NCBI RefSeq assembly: GCF_019320115.1
Contig: NC_089593.1
Span: 18,459,134-18,523,133, forward strand
Length of the DNA: 64,000 nt
Source of the DNA: Miscanthus floridulus
Taxonomy: Eukaryota > Streptophyta > Magnoliopsida > Poales > Poaceae
Direction: 5' to 3'
How positions within the stretch are numbered: the first letter of the stretch is position 1; every line of letters begins with the position of its first letter. Below the pieces are notes generated by a model. The model worked only from the letters and a program-made list of their open reading frames with translations. It made no database searches and had not been told where the DNA came from. Made by a program: the position numbers and the translations under genes. Positions 12,342-23,682 of the stretch are shown here, one piece after another.

Positions 12342-12785
12342 TCATCGGAGCAGGGAGCAATGGTGAGGAGCCATGCCTGCTCTGCAACAGACAACTTCAG
12401 CCCGATGCAAGAAATGGCCCTCTATAGCGGCACCCACAGCTGGAAGCCTCCATGCCAAAATTAAAGGAGGAACAGAAAAAAGAGAGCGAGGACTAGCGAA
12501 CCTGTGCGGAAGCCGAAATGAACGGAGGAACACGTGCCCATGAGCGGAGGGAGGTGGAGCACCGGGAGCAGACACGTAGGAGACAGTGGCTAGTTCCATC
12601 ACTGGCCCACGGTCGTCCACCATGCCACCGCCGCCCTTAGCCTCCGGCGGCTTTGTGATAGGTGACCTGCGCAGATCCGACGAGAGGACGACGGATCCGG
12701 TCATGGAGGCACCGGATCCGCCAGATTCGCCGGGGGCCTCCGCCAGCAAGGAAGACTGAGCTGACAAGCCTAGATCGATGTCCAT
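12342..12785 (-). CDS. Unidentified ORF inside CACTA right arm, possible captured exon
   Basis: A minus-strand ORF of 147 codons starts at an ATG at 12785 (MDIDLGLSAQSS), is rich in Gly, Ser and Pro, and has host-like GC-rich codon use. An upstream in-frame ATG at 12836 would add 17 residues, but MDIDLGL looks like a natural start. No domain is recognised. It sits between the nested solo LTR and the GC-rich right arm, which also has purine-rich GAGAGAGG runs like a plant 5'UTR (13085-13195, minus sense). CACTA elements are known to pick up gene fragments. Capture is the inference, and a CACTA-own first exon is the alternative. Confidence 0.35.
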   Translation of the reverse strand: MDIDLGLSAQSSLLAEAPGESGGSGASMTGSVVLSSDLRRSPITKPPEAKGGGGMVDDRGPVMELATVSYVSAPGAPPPSAHGHVFLRSFRLPHRFASPRSLFSVPPLILAWRLPAVGAAIEGHFLHRAEVVCCRAGMAPHHCSLLR

Positions 12786-13254
12786 CCCGGTGCCGGTGAG
12801 GGAAGGGGAGGGGGAGCAAGAGAGGGACCAAAGCACCTTAACCTGCGCAGTGACCGGGCAGCCGTCGTTCCGTGGCCAGCTCGTGTGCGTCTCGCGGCAC
12901 AGTGGTGGTGGCCGGCTGGCGCGACTCGCGCCCGGTCAGGCTGCAGGCGGCCAGCGGGCCTGCTCGTGCCGTCGCGCTAGCACCGCGCCACCTCCGCATG
13001 GGGGCCCACAGGCCATGACGCTAGGGCCGCCGAACCACCGCGCTGCCGTGCCGGGTGGGGCCACTGCGCCTGGGCCCTCCTGTGCCGCTAAGAGAAGAGG
13101 GAGGGAGGAGAGCGGAGACAAGAGAGATAAGGAGCCGCCGCCGAGAGAGGAGGGAGAGGGAGAGGCGGATGTGGATGCGCGAGAGGGAGTTAGGGTTGGA
13201 ACCTTTTTTTGCTCGGGTTGGAGAGAGTGGCCCGAGGTGGAAGAAGGTGGCTGC

Positions 13255-13372
13255 TATATATACAACGGGCATTTGTATGGGCGGCTGGTGATTCAGCCGC
13301 CCCTGCTGTGCTGGAGCCCGAGCACGCCACTGTAGGGGCGGCTCCAATGCCAGCCGCCCCTAAAAACCCGTT
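13255..13372. repeat. CACTA right subterminal repeats
   Basis: Inverted pairs of GGGCGGCTGG and CAGCCGCCCCT appear twice within 110 bp (13279-13307 and 13334-13363), mirroring the left arm and ending about 30 bp before the terminal CACTA repeat. Confidence 0.75.
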
Positions 13373-13401
13373 TGCTACAAACTGTTTTTCACGTAGTGTG
13401 T

Positions 13402-13976
13402 TAAGTGGTAGTTTCCATGATGCAAATCATGTTTTCTGTAAATGTGTTGAATACAAAAGTTATAGATAACTTCCATGCCTTGCTTTGTATTATTCTCTTC
13501 TATGCACGATATCAGTCTACTAGAATTTCAATTTGGACTTAGTAAGGCCTTGGATGCTACACGTTTTCCAGGAGTTAGAAAATGGACGATTCATTTATGG
13601 ATTGAGTTTGATATGTGCAAAAAAGGAAAAAGGGGAGCCGTGGCATGGATGCTTTTATGGGTTCTATATGGTGTTTTGTTGCTTGATTAAATGTTGTCGG
13701 TTGTGGATTGTACATTTCAGTTTGATGCTATGTTTGTGGCACACGGCACACTGGGTTAGTGGTTGTTACGAACATGAATTAGCACCCAAGAAAACGTAAT
13801 AAACAGGAAATATGTGCATGGTTGTTTTGACGCTATTAAATTGGTGCGCATGATTCTTTAGCTTAAAAACATGTTGCTAGGAGCAGATGGACTGTAGTAT
13901 CAGATGACCTCAATTTTTTCATGCTCCTACACATTGAAAATTTTGAGAGTGCCACGTCGCACGCTGTGTGTGTCGC
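13402..13976. other. Unassigned intergenic DNA
   Basis: Ordinary AT-rich sequence. Two overlapping plus-strand ORFs (13475-13690, 13533-13799) lack recognisable domains. Nothing else is seen. Confidence 0.5.
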
Positions 13977-14084
13977 CCTGTTCGTTTGGCTGTCATGCTG
14001 AAAGTAGTGTTGGCTGATTTATTGTGAGAGAAAAACACTGTTCGTTGACTGAAAAAAATACGGCTTATAAGCCAAGCGAACAGG
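13977..14084. mobile_element. MITE with 15-bp terminal inverted repeats
   Basis: The left end CCTGTTCGTTTGGCT pairs with the right end AGCCAAGCGAACAGG, with one mismatch in 15. The interior has CTGAAAGTAGTGTTGGC and TTGTGAGAGAAAAA, shared with 4508-4614. The type is compatible with a non-autonomous hAT element. A clean 8-bp target duplication is not visible. Confidence 0.75.
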
Positions 14085-15729
14085 ACATGTGTCTTTCTTT
14101 GAGAATGAATGGAAACAACAACAGGCACAGGCCGGTCCTCCACTCCATCATAATTCATAATTTGGCGCGTCGGCGTCACGTTTGGTGGTGCAGTTGACGG
14201 TCCATCGCCCAACCAAGGCCAACTGCCTGTTGCGTGCTCTCTCCGTCTCGACTCCCTCTTATCACTCTCTCAAGCACTGAGAGAGACCGCCGGGACATAT
14301 GCTCTCATTAGGCGCTGAAACAATCACAGCTATTGGTGGTGGTGCTAGCTAGTAGAGTACTGCTACTCCCTGGTGGGACGGCCGCGCTATTCTTGCCGAT
14401 CGGTGAACGACGACAGGGCAGGGCAGCAAACGCAAAGGAATGCCCGGGAAACAGTAACATGAACTAATCATGCTCTGACGAAAAATAAATAATAGAGGCT
14501 GATCGATGAGTAGATAGAGCTTATAGAAAATAAGAAAATTTTAATTACCTCACGTTTAGCATAATATCCAACGACGCACGGCTTAATCTCGATCACATCT
14601 TGAGACAATAATAAAACAAATAATTAAAAGAGTACTCCACCACGACTCCACAAGCAGTGAAAAAGCACGCTCAGTCAATCCTCACTCGGCGGCTCCGTTC
14701 TTACTCAGGAAAAAAAAACCGAACCACTGGCCGATGGATCTTTTTTTTCTCTACCTTTACAGCTCACTCTGTCGGTCCATTAACACCACACGTATCTTTT
14801 TCCTAGCACTAGCGCTAGCGCGGATCTATCCATGGACAGATGATGGATAGAATGGAATGGAATGGACCGGTGACGGACGGGCGCTACCGATGCAAATTCT
14901 AAAGCTCTGGATGCCTAGTGTTTTCCTTATTTTCTGTTGCGTCCCTCTTGGGTTCGCTTGCTTTCCGCCGGTCGTGCTCGTGCACCGCTCATTTGCGCAC
15001 TGTTATATCAGCCACTTTATTTTATTCGTGGGGCCTGCTAAGCCTAATGATAGAACAAAAGTACACACGCGATGACTCGCCACTCAATATTTGTAGCTTT
15101 GTCGTGTTCGTTCATCCGTTCGTATATGGCACCCCTTCTCTCCTATCTTTGACGGCACAACCAGGCACCGGACACCGGTACACCGATCGAGCTAGAGAGG
15201 CCGGAGTCCTCTCTCGATGTCAAAAGCTTCTTAAAAATACTTATATCAAGTTATTGGTTATTATTTCAAGTGCACAATATGTATGGAGTGATTTTTATGC
15301 GTTTCTCTGACCGTTGCCAGTAATTAATTATTTCCTAATAAAAAATTAAGAGAAGGGAGAAAACAGCACGCTGCTGGGAAAAAAACCAAAGGGAATCCAG
15401 CAAATAGAGGCACAAATTCGACGGGTTATGCTTGTTTTATAGGTGCGTAGAATTTTTTATGCTGATAGTGCAAATACGGTGACGATTTGACTATAATCAC
15501 TGGGTTTTTTTTTCGTGCGACTCATACATCCGCCCCTCGATAGATCGAGGAGATGTCGGAGACATGCATGGACTCACGCAGGAAATTTACTGAAGCTCCG
15601 GTGATTAGAGGGTTTGGATGAAAAATTGTTAGAATTCTATCTTCCCTTTTGTCAAAGTCAAAATTAAATAACGTTTGGAGGATCTAAGTAATGAAATTTT
15701 GGAGATGCTTCCAAGGCAAAATTAGAGTA
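14085..15729. other. Unassigned intergenic DNA
   Basis: No domain-bearing ORF, no terminal repeats and no RNA gene. The sequence is mixed in composition, with many A/T homopolymers. Confidence 0.5.
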
Positions 15730-15833
15730 CTCCTTCAATTCTAAATTATAAGACGTTCTGACTTTTTACGTACACTACAAGCCATGTATGTAAAAAAAAG
15801 CTCAAAACGTCTTATAATTTGAAATGATGAGAG
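15730..15833. mobile_element. Stowaway-type (Tc1/mariner) MITE
   Basis: The left arm CTCCTTCAATTCTAAATTA and the minus strand of the right arm CTCTCATCATTTCAAATTA are inverted copies of each other, continuing through ATAAGACGTT(C/T)TGA. The element is bounded by TA on each side (15728-15729, 15834-15835). CTCC(C/T)TC ends and a TA target site are the hallmark of Stowaway elements. Confidence 0.8.
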
Positions 15834-15835
15834 TA

Positions 15836-16807
15836 TGATTACTTATACTTATGTATATACATAATTTTATGTATGAGCGGAAACTGAACTTGTCATGATA
15901 TGTCACAAAATGCATTTTTAAGGTTCATGTACTTATTATCTAATAAGCGAAGTCACTTACAAAGTTTAGAGGCTGCTGATGCATTTAACTCTTCGTGTAA
16001 ATTAAGTTGCACTTTGATTTGCATACTGACTGGCAGATTTACTCCCCTCCAGGACCTCATGGATCAAGATCACCTTCAATTTTTTTGACATTTAGCGGAG
16101 CGGTTGGCCTCGTGGATTGGTCGGGCTAGCTTGCTTGTCCCGTAAAAAACACGACGAACGCAGAAGCCACTGCCACGACCACCGACCACGGTCGTGTCAT
16201 GTACAAGCGACGATGATGGAGGCGACGGAGGCCACCGCCACCCAACGGTTGGCAGGGTAAGAAGAAGCGGCCGACGACTGCTCTCGAGTCGTCCCCATCC
16301 CATCTCGATCCATGGACATGCATGGGGCTGCGCCATGCCCATCATGCATGCCCATGCCATCCCATGATCCCCGTCCCGTCCCGTCGCGCGACGAGCGCGG
16401 CGAGACAATCGACCGACCTCTCAAAAGCGAGGTGGTGGTGGTGATGGAGTTGCTTCGCGGTGTAAGCAAACGTCAAACCGGAGCCCCGGAGGAAGCAGAT
16501 TAAAAGGAAAGCGACGCGGCAGCGCACACGAGGATCGGATCGGAGCGCACGGCGACGGCAACGGCATGGCGCGTCCTCCGGGATCCTGACGCGTCTCCTC
16601 CCACTCTGCCTTCCCTGCTCTTTCACTACGCAAGCTTTCGGTCTCCTCTCAAGTCAAGCCTCGCGCAACTTTGGAAAAGAGTCGCCCGTTTTCTACCTCC
16701 CGGCAAATGGCGTTGGCAACCAAAAGTTCCTCAGCATGGATGGGGGACCACCAGCCACACAACTACCTACACTGCACACACGCGGTTACCACTAGCAACA
16801 TCGATTA
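15836..16807. other. Unassigned; GC-rich stretch 16090-16620
   Basis: The GC-rich part is open in several overlapping frames on both strands, with no family resemblance. It is not called as a gene. Confidence 0.4.
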
Positions 16808-16933
16808 TGTTCGGCTAGGGCTAAAACGATCGTATACGATCGTGGATTATTACTGCTGACTAGTTTAGTGTGAAAGAAAAATAATATTTTGGCTAAAAAT
16901 TTACGACCGTTTACAACGAAGCGAACGTGCTGA
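16808..16933. mobile_element. MITE with internal 18-bp palindrome
   Basis: The interval runs from a GTTCGGCT-type end to AAGCGAACGTGCTG, a related member of the AAGCGAACA MITE family. It contains the perfect palindrome ACGATCGTATACGATCGT at 16826-16843, and GTGTGAAAGAAAAATAATATT corresponds to the GAGAGAAAAATA core of its relatives. Ends are approximate. Confidence 0.6.
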
Positions 16934-17494
16934 TAATACCAAGCGAAAGCCAGCGCATGCATCGGGCAAACTGGCACACTACCTGCTATAGTAGGAGCAC
17001 TACTGTACAAAACAGAAGGAAAACGGCAGGCACATGTGATCCACCATGCCTCCTCACTGCTGGTGTCTTCTCTAACCCAACCCCTCCCCCCCACCCCCCA
17101 AAAAAAATGGTTTCCTTAGTTGTGAAGTGAAGCTCAGGCCCCAGCTGGCCAGTTGCGTGTTGAATTGAGACACGGAGAGAGAAGAATGGTGAGGGTTGGG
17201 TGATCAACCACCGCTTTGGCACTAGAGAGAGGATCATCACAGAGGAGAGTCCCCATGTGTTGTGTACTTGGGGGCTTGGGGGTTTCCGGTTTCCCCACAC
17301 CAAATCTCGCCTTCAACTCAGATACAGCTGACTGCCTCGGATCTTCTGGTGGTAAGGTTGTTGCCACCAAACTCCTTGCCCCAGCCCCCCAACAAGACTC
17401 CAAACTCTAGATCACGCACTTGCATCTGTAGTGTACTTCTACGCCTTTTTCAAAATAAAAATAAAAATGAAACTACTATTATTAGAGATGTCGT
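16934..17494. other. Unassigned intergenic DNA
   Basis: No recognisable gene. A C-run (17080-17100) and short overlapping ORFs only. Confidence 0.4.
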
Positions 17495-17768
17495 ATGGGG
17501 TGTTCGAATACTAATAAAAAAATCAATTACAGAATCCGTCAATAATCCACGAGACGAATTTATTAAGCCTAATTAATCCATCATTAGCACATATTTACCG
17601 TAGCACCACGTTGTCAAATCATAGACTAATTAGGCTTAAAAAATCGTCTAACAAAACAATCTCAATATGTGCATTTAGTTTCGTAAATAATCTATATTTA
17701 ATACTCCATGCATGTGTCCAAACATCCGATGGGACAGCGAAAGTTTAGGAGGTGGAACCAAACACCCC
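17495..17768. mobile_element. Degenerate grass MITE (TTAAGCCTAATTA family)
   Basis: Contains GAGACGAATTTATTAAGCC followed by a segment with ACCGTAGCACCAC and then the inverted word GACTAATTAGGCTTAA, so the middle forms a long imperfect hairpin. The outer parts TGGGGTGTTCGAATAC and ACCAAACACCCC suggest ends of the GGTGTTTGG type. A relative lies at 20808-21062. Confidence 0.65.
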
Positions 17769-18216
17769 TTTAGTTCTCCCCTTTAATTGTGGTTGATCCT
17801 CAAAAATAGGTTTATTCACAATTAAGCTGCCTTTTAACAACAGTCAAACAGCAGCAACCAGCTAATGAGACGATGGAGACAGCATATATGACCGTAGTAA
17901 TTATAGTTACTGTAGGAGTATTAATCAACCCTACCGAAACAAGAAGAAAAGAAAAAACGAAATTACCCTCCTTTACATCCGCATCACTGCAGCAGTAACA
18001 CTAGCAGCAGCGGACAGAGAGAGTTATTACCAGCAGCAAGCAGCCATGGCCCATGGCCGGCCATGTCGACCGCCAGCCAAAGATCTCTGCTTCTTTGGAG
18101 GCGGGCGGCGCCTCTGTTTCTTCTTTCTTGCTCCTTGCTACGGAGTATGGACAACACAGCAGCACAGACAAGGGACCGGACGACGGACGGACCTCACCTC
18201 ACCTGAGGCTGGCAGC
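17769..18216 (-). other. Downstream region of the NHL gene
   Basis: About 450 bp between the MITE and the stop codon at 18217. It presumably contains the NHL 3' UTR. No strong polyadenylation signal can be assigned. A minus-strand GAATAAAC lies near 17809. Confidence 0.35.
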
Positions 18217-18849
18217 CTAGACCTCGACGCGGCAGTAAGTGGTGGTCTGGAACTTGAACCCACTCGCCCCGGGCTCGCCGTTCCCACCGGTAGTGACAAG
18301 GAACGCCGGGCAGGTCACAAACAGGTGGTAGTGGCCGGAGATCCAGCTGCCGACCTTCCACCGGACGCGGCCGTCGATCTTGACCTGCAGAATGAGGTAC
18401 CCGGCCTGGCAGTCCTGGCGGAGCGCGTCGGCGAGGTAAGGCGCGAAGGGGACGTCGGGGCCGGACAGGACGGGCGACCAGATGTCGACGTCGCCGTGGC
18501 CCTGGTACACGGCCGGGAGCGACGCCGCCACCGTGATCTGCTGGTACTTGTACGACGCGTACACGTCCAGGCGGTCGTAGTAGACCCCGACCTTGTCGTT
18601 CGGGTTGCGGGAGGCGACCGTGATCTGGAGCGCGGTGGAGAGGACGGAGGAGGAGGTGCCGTTGGAGAGGTCGAGCTGGCGGAGGGACGCGTCTTGCAGG
18701 AAGAAGCGCGGGTGGGTGGGGCGGAGGACCAGGTAGATGATGAGAGCGATGATGGCGACGAGGAGGGCGAGGACGAGTAGGATGGCCAGGAGGCGGCGGC
18801 AGGAGCGCCGGAGGTCGTCGTCGCCGTGGTTGCCGCAGTCCTTGCTCAT
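18217..18849 (-). CDS. NDR1/HIN1-like (NHL, LEA_2 family) membrane protein
   Basis: A single-exon gene of 210 codons. The start at 18849 gives MSKDCGNHGDDDLRRSCRR, the MxxKDCGxH opening typical of plant NHL proteins. The frame is open 71 codons further upstream (to 19062), but that stretch is a Pro/His/Ser-rich translation of the 5'UTR. Residues 20-43 form one hydrophobic transmembrane segment. The LEA_2-type domain follows, with NPN (82-84), YYD (90-92), YQGH (115-118) and WSP (124-126), and the protein ends TYCRVEV. Length and order match the family. NHL proteins are plasma-membrane or vesicle proteins linked to defence and abiotic stress; the exact role of this one is unknown. It is the only intact host-like gene in the window, flanked on both sides by MITEs. 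Confidence 0.93.
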   Translation of the reverse strand: MSKDCGNHGDDDLRRSCRRLLAILLVLALLVAIIALIIYLVLRPTHPRFFLQDASLRQLDLSNGTSSSVLSTALQITVASRNPNDKVGVYYDRLDVYASYKYQQITVAASLPAVYQGHGDVDIWSPVLSGPDVPFAPYLADALRQDCQAGYLILQVKIDGRVRWKVGSWISGHYHLFVTCPAFLVTTGGNGEPGASGFKFQTTTYCRVEV

Positions 18850-19330
18850 GGCTGATGGTTGTGGTGGAGGAGGTGGTGGTGGTGGATGGGGGTGGTGAGT
18901 GGGTGAGCTGTGGTTCTTGGGAATTGGGATCGAGTTGGACTGTGAAGGTGGAGTGGAATGGAATTGGATGGAGAGGGGGGCGAGGAGGAAGGGGAAGGGA
19001 AGAGCAGAGGAGGAGGAGGGTGCTGGTTTGTGAAGGTGAGTCGAGTGGGAGTTATGGGTCAATTAATAGGCTACTAGGAGAGAGTGTGCGCGAAGAAAGA
19101 AGAGAGAAAGAAGGTTCCCAGTGAAGTTTCGAGGGGGCTTTTTGCTTGCGCCTGCAACGTGTCTCATATGTATTCTACCTCTCACTCTCTCGCTCTCGCT
19201 CTCTCGTAGTCGTAGACTCGTTGGGTGAAGTGAGGACTGACTACTGACGATTACCGCTGACTTGTGCAGAGCCGTGAGTAGTACTAATCAGGATGTAGAC
19301 ATGTTGTATATATTATTGGCTGTGGTTAGG
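18850..19330 (-). promoter_or_regulatory. 5'UTR and proximal promoter of the NHL gene
   Basis: Immediately upstream of the ATG the minus strand is pyrimidine/CCACC-rich (18850-19060), typical of a grass 5'UTR. A CTCTCTCGCT microsatellite lies at 19178-19206 and a TATATA word at 19305-19312, with open intergenic DNA beyond. The transcription start is not determined. Confidence 0.4.
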
Positions 19331-19370
19331 ATTAGGAGACTTGATGACGCACAGCTGGGTGCTTTACCAG

Positions 19371-19542
19371 GGCCTATTTGATTCGCCTATTTAATAGCTT
19401 TGAGTCACTTTAGTAACTTTTTAACCAAACGCTATGACTAAAAGCTACTAAAAAGGCTTTAGTCATCTCTAGTAACTCTAGAGTTACTAAAAGTGACTAA
19501 ACAACCGTTTAGTAGCTATAGTAGCTCAAACCAAGCGCCCCT
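19371..19542. mobile_element. MITE with TAGTAACT-rich arms
   Basis: The left end GGCCTATTTGATTCGC and the right end (minus strand) GGGGCGCTTGGTTTGAGC are imperfect inverted repeats. The interior carries inverted words such as AGTAACTCTAGAGTTACT. It lies about 500 bp upstream of the NHL start codon. Confidence 0.5.
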
Positions 19543-20807
19543 TAGTTGCGAGATCTCTCTCGGTCAGCCGAGCCCGAAACTAACGGTACTTACTCTGCAT
19601 AATATACATACGTACGACTGCGAGTTCCCATCCATTGTTGCATTCATGTGCAGGCAGGTTTGAGGAGGGACACACGGTGGGTGGGCTCCGAGTTGGATTG
19701 GAATGCTTTCAGGTTGCGATTCGTTCCAGCAATTAAGCAGCCTGTCTTCCAGAGATTTATTATTACGAACCAAATCGCAGGAGCCTCACATTCACATCCG
19801 AAGCCGATTGCTCACCGGACGTAGTATATCGGATTACCCACTTGCTATCTGCTAACTACTAGTACCTTATTACGTCCTTGCTCATTTCTCTTTTTCAAAA
19901 TAAACTTTTCGAACCACGCAGTGCTATCTTTTCGAATTCGCCGAGTACTCCTAGCGCCGACGTAGCAAAAGCGGCTTTTTTGCGGCTGATGGGTGGGCGA
20001 AAGCGGAAGCAGAAGGGGGGCATGAATCCTGCTAGTGGTAGTGGAACTCCCTCTTCTTTGCCCAGTCAGAATCAGAATCCGATTCGGCGCCCGGCCCTTG
20101 CCTTTCAGGCTTTCAGCTTCTAGTTTCACCTCCCCTGCCTACCAGTAGCGGCCAGTCCCCCAGTGCCAGCCGCGCCCGTGCAGTGCAGGTGCAGCTTCTC
20201 ACGTCAGGCCATCATCACGGCGCGACCGTGCGAGACTCGAGCAACCAACCACGGCAAAGAAAAAAAAACGGCCTGTGTCGTGCTTGCAAACTTCACGCGG
20301 AACAGTCCCGATCGGTCGCCGGAGTGGCTTTTATTTGATGCGTACATGGAGAGATATAAAGCAGCAGTATACCGAGAAAAAGGGCCCCGGCCTCTCTGCT
20401 CTCAAAGCGCTCTTTGTTCCTTATCAAAAACCACACTTTCTTTCTTTCTTTTTTTAACGGTGCGCCTTTGCAGCATATAGGAAAGCAAAGCAAAGGCGAG
20501 AAAAAAAAAGCAGAGAGAGATCGATCGCTGCGTTTAGAGAGTGGGCGAGTGAGGCTGTGAGAGTGACTAATAAAAACTAACTCTTCCTGTTCAAGGACAG
20601 GGACGTCCACGTCCAGCCTAACGCATCGCGATCAGTTACCAAATCACAGCAATGTCAAGGCAGCATCATATCACCAGTGACCTGACTGTCATAGAAATAC
20701 TTTATACTCCCTCCGTTCAGAAAAGACAGCGCTGATGTTCTTCAGAGACTGATCAAAGCAGATGACAATATGAAGGCTCCTGTCCAGTATTGCAATATGT
20801 AGCACTT
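19543..20807. other. Unassigned intergenic DNA
   Basis: No gene with a recognisable domain. ORFs at 19845-20129 and 20163-20610 are low in complexity. CTCCCTCCGTTC at 20709-20720 resembles a single Stowaway end. Confidence 0.4.
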
Positions 20808-21062
20808 GTTTAGTTCCTCCAAACTCCTAAAAAGTGCACTATATAAAAAGAAGATTCCCCATCACATCAAACTTGCGGTATATGCATGGAGTACTAAATG
20901 TAGACGAAATCAAAAACTAATTGCACAGTTTGCTTTAACTTTGCGAGACGAATCTTTTAAGCCTAATTAGTCAATGTTTGGATAATAATTCACAAATACA
21001 AACGAAATGCTATATTAGGGAATCTTTACTGTGCAATTTTTGCCTGCCCAACTAAACACCGC
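20808..21062. mobile_element. MITE (TTTAAGCCTAATTAG family)
   Basis: Outer words TTGTTTAGTTCC and CCCAACTAAACACC are inverted copies (TTTAGTT/AACTAAA). The interior has GCGAGACGAATCTTTTAAGCC and CTAATTAGTCA, shared with 17495-17768. The two ends are shorter inverted repeats than in the 13977 MITE. Confidence 0.65.
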
Positions 21063-23306
21063 CGTAGACGACATGATCATCCTGATACGAGGTGACTCTG
21101 ACGCAGGCCATAGCATTTCTCACAGTCACAGGCCACTCTGACGCTCCCTGCCAGCCGTTACAATCTTGCTTGCAAAACTCTCCCACGCAACCCCTCATTA
21201 CACCCACCATCATGTGGCCAGGCCACTGGACACAGCAGCAAGAAAATCATGAGCACTGTCATGCTTATACCATCACCAGTGCCTCATCCTCACTCACACA
21301 TGTCGCCATGCACCATTTTGCGCCAACCACGGCATGTTCTAGGGCAGGCAACTACGCAGCATGATGCAACAAGACAGAGCATTTGGGAAGGATGGTGAGG
21401 TGGCGCCGGCAAACATCTTCCAGAATAGGAGTACATCATGCTGTGCTCCTCGCAAAGAAATCATTATTCTGTTTTTTTTTTTTGGAACAAGAAATCATTA
21501 TTCTGTTTGAGCATGCCGACCAAACCCAGAAAACGGACTATGCTCTACACCACATGTGCAGTGCTGATTCGTCAAAATTAGGCAATAATTGATGGAAGGC
21601 TCACTCTAATGCAGTGCCAGCAAAACTTTCAGGTGGCAGCATCAACAAGCAAGCAAGCAAACAATTTGACAAGCAGCACCACCAAGACGTGCCCAACCAA
21701 ACAGACAGTTTTATAACACCAGCTTTTGACGGTCAGGCCATGATTGAGATACCTAACCTACCATTAGTCATTACCCACTGCAGTTTAGATTTACAAGGAA
21801 CCCACAAAAGGTAACTGCAACAATTGCAGCTCAACAAATACAAGACAAACAAAGAGTTCCTGTTGTTATAAAGAAAAAAAGGACCAAAACCCCTCCTACG
21901 CTGCGTCTGACTTGCAAACATCCTAATCCAGCAGTCGAGTAAAAGTTGCCGGAAGCACGGACCCGGTGTGAGAATCAACAGCATGAGCAAAGGCAACATA
22001 TGATTGGCCTGAAAATTATTGACCCCCACAAACTGAAATCGGGAAAAGGATCCTGACTCCTTAGGTTGCATATACGTCAATAAATGTCTTCTCAAACGTT
22101 AACATGGAAGGCTATTCATCAACCAAGTAATGAAAGAACGTCAGACCTTTGCGATACAGGTGTTGCAGAGGAGCCATAGTTACGCTACATCAGTAGTTCA
22201 CTTCGGTACCATTTAGCTTTGCAGCGAATGAAGCTTTTATACTTCAATCCGTGTTGATCATCGTCAATTTTCAACTTTGCCAAACAGCAGCGAATGCATA
22301 CGATACATTAACACTTAGGGACATAGAATTAAAGGGACCTTTAGTCGCTGAAATGACGGTGGGCATCACATAGGGAAATCATTGTATTATCTATAAGGAA
22401 AGTAAGCCAAATGATATGGATTCATCCATAAAGGACAACATAATGGAATTGGCAGCTATGTGGCATGACTACTCTATGCGACAATATACCGGCTAGTAGC
22501 AGCGTATATGTCACACCCCGCCTACTATAAGATATACCAGTCAACTACTAGAAGATAGAAAGCAGGTAAACAAGTTTGAATCCCAAATCACAACAAGCTA
22601 GAAGCTAACTTGGTATTAACCAACTGTCAATTATAGTAGTTATCCTAGGCTCTGAAAGGCCACAGGGATCTTGACAACTACAATGCTAATAATGATATTT
22701 CTTACATGTATCTTTTACCTACGAAAGTTGCGCTATCAGTTGAGAGTCTATCCCAGAAGGATATTGGTCATCGTTGCTCTTTCCAAGTAGACATTTTTTT
22801 GCTTAAGTCAATGACTTTGCATGAAAATGCATTTCCCAGATAAATGAAAATTATTGGTCTCATCTGTTCTATTTAAAAGCTTCTTCTCATGACGAACAAT
22901 GAATCCATCCAAGCCATGCTTTATATAGAACATGAAATATGTTGCAATAAATATAATGACTCATTTTTACTATATGGTATGAGTATTTAGGTCAAATTTT
23001 GGGCAATAAAGTAAAGAGCTGAACCAGGATATTACTCTGCATTCAAAATTTCTACTTGGCAACCACAACTAAGTGCCATATTCTTGCTATCATACTTATG
23101 CACACCAAGCTCAGCGCGCCTGAAAGCGCAATGCCACCATTATTGTATTTACTCATGCATATGACCTAGAAGGTCGATATCCGTGATGCATAGATTGATT
23201 ATCAATTAAAGAACAATTGGTGATCATTAGCCCCAGAAGAATTGTTATGGCTAAATTATTAGTTACGTCGGTAACTACAGGTGTAAAGTCTAGAAGGCTA
23301 CATATG
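21063..23306. other. Unassigned; one unrecognised ORF at 21733-22095 (minus)
   Basis: Mostly AT-rich. A 120-codon minus-strand ORF (22095-21733) has hydrophobic stretches (LPLLMLLILTPG and LFVLYLLSCNC) and Cys/Arg-rich surroundings but no family I recognise. It could be 3'UTR sequence of a gene or a terminal exon. The rest shows no terminal repeats or RNA genes. Confidence 0.35.
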
Positions 23307-23675
23307 TGTCGGTGCAGAAAATGACCAACTAGTAAATATTTGTAGTTTTGCTGTACGTTGTGATCGGAGGTGGCCTAGCACTCAATGACACAGGATCTAT
23401 ACTGGTTCGGGCAACGTGCCCTACGTCCAGTCGGGGTCGGTCGGCGACTTTATTCCTGAGCCCAGGTGCTCGAAGTTTGCAGTGGGGTTACCAACGAGAG
23501 GGAGAAAGATAGGGTGTACAAGAGGTCCGATCGGCTCCGACCGGAAGGGCCGAGAGTGACAGAAACTTTGCTACGAGCTGGGTATTCGTGCGTGTGCTTG
23601 GGGGATTGTGGGCTATCGATCTAGTGAGTCTGAACTTGAAGAAGTCGACCTCCTTGTTGGAGGGAGTGCATCCCC

Positions 23676-23682
23676 TTTTATA
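23676..23682 (-). promoter_or_regulatory. TATA box of TAT LTR
   Basis: The minus strand reads CTATAAAAGGGGATGC, a strong TATA box followed by GC-rich DNA, about 370 bp from the LTR end. This supports minus-strand transcription of the element. Confidence 0.6.

Larger units (their letters stand above)
5591..13398. mobile_element. CACTA (En/Spm-type) transposon, non-autonomous, 7.8 kb
   Basis: The left end reads CACTACTACAATAAGC and the right end, read on the minus strand, CACTACGTGAAAAACAG. The 3-bp direct duplication TGT flanks both ends (5588-5590 and 13399-13401), as expected for CACTA elements. Subterminal arrays of GGGGCGGCTGG-type units in both orientations lie within 200 bp of each end. 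No TNP2/TNPD-like transposase is detectable, so the element is non-autonomous or gutted. Subtracting the nested 4.26-kb solo LTR (8024-12283) leaves about 3.5 kb of CACTA DNA. It also holds a TA microsatellite and a GC-rich ORF that may be a captured host exon. Confidence 0.85.

Noticed and set aside
18046..18780. 244-codon plus-strand ORF across the NHL gene
   Set aside because: It is antisense to the NHL coding sequence, with a Val/Asp/Gly-rich composition typical of the reverse complement of a GC-rich exon, and has no domain.
20345..20365. AGATATAAAGCAGC as a promoter TATA box
   Set aside because: No credible gene follows it.
20700..20730. CTCCCTCCGTTC word as a Stowaway MITE
   Set aside because: Only one end is seen; no matching inverted partner nearby.
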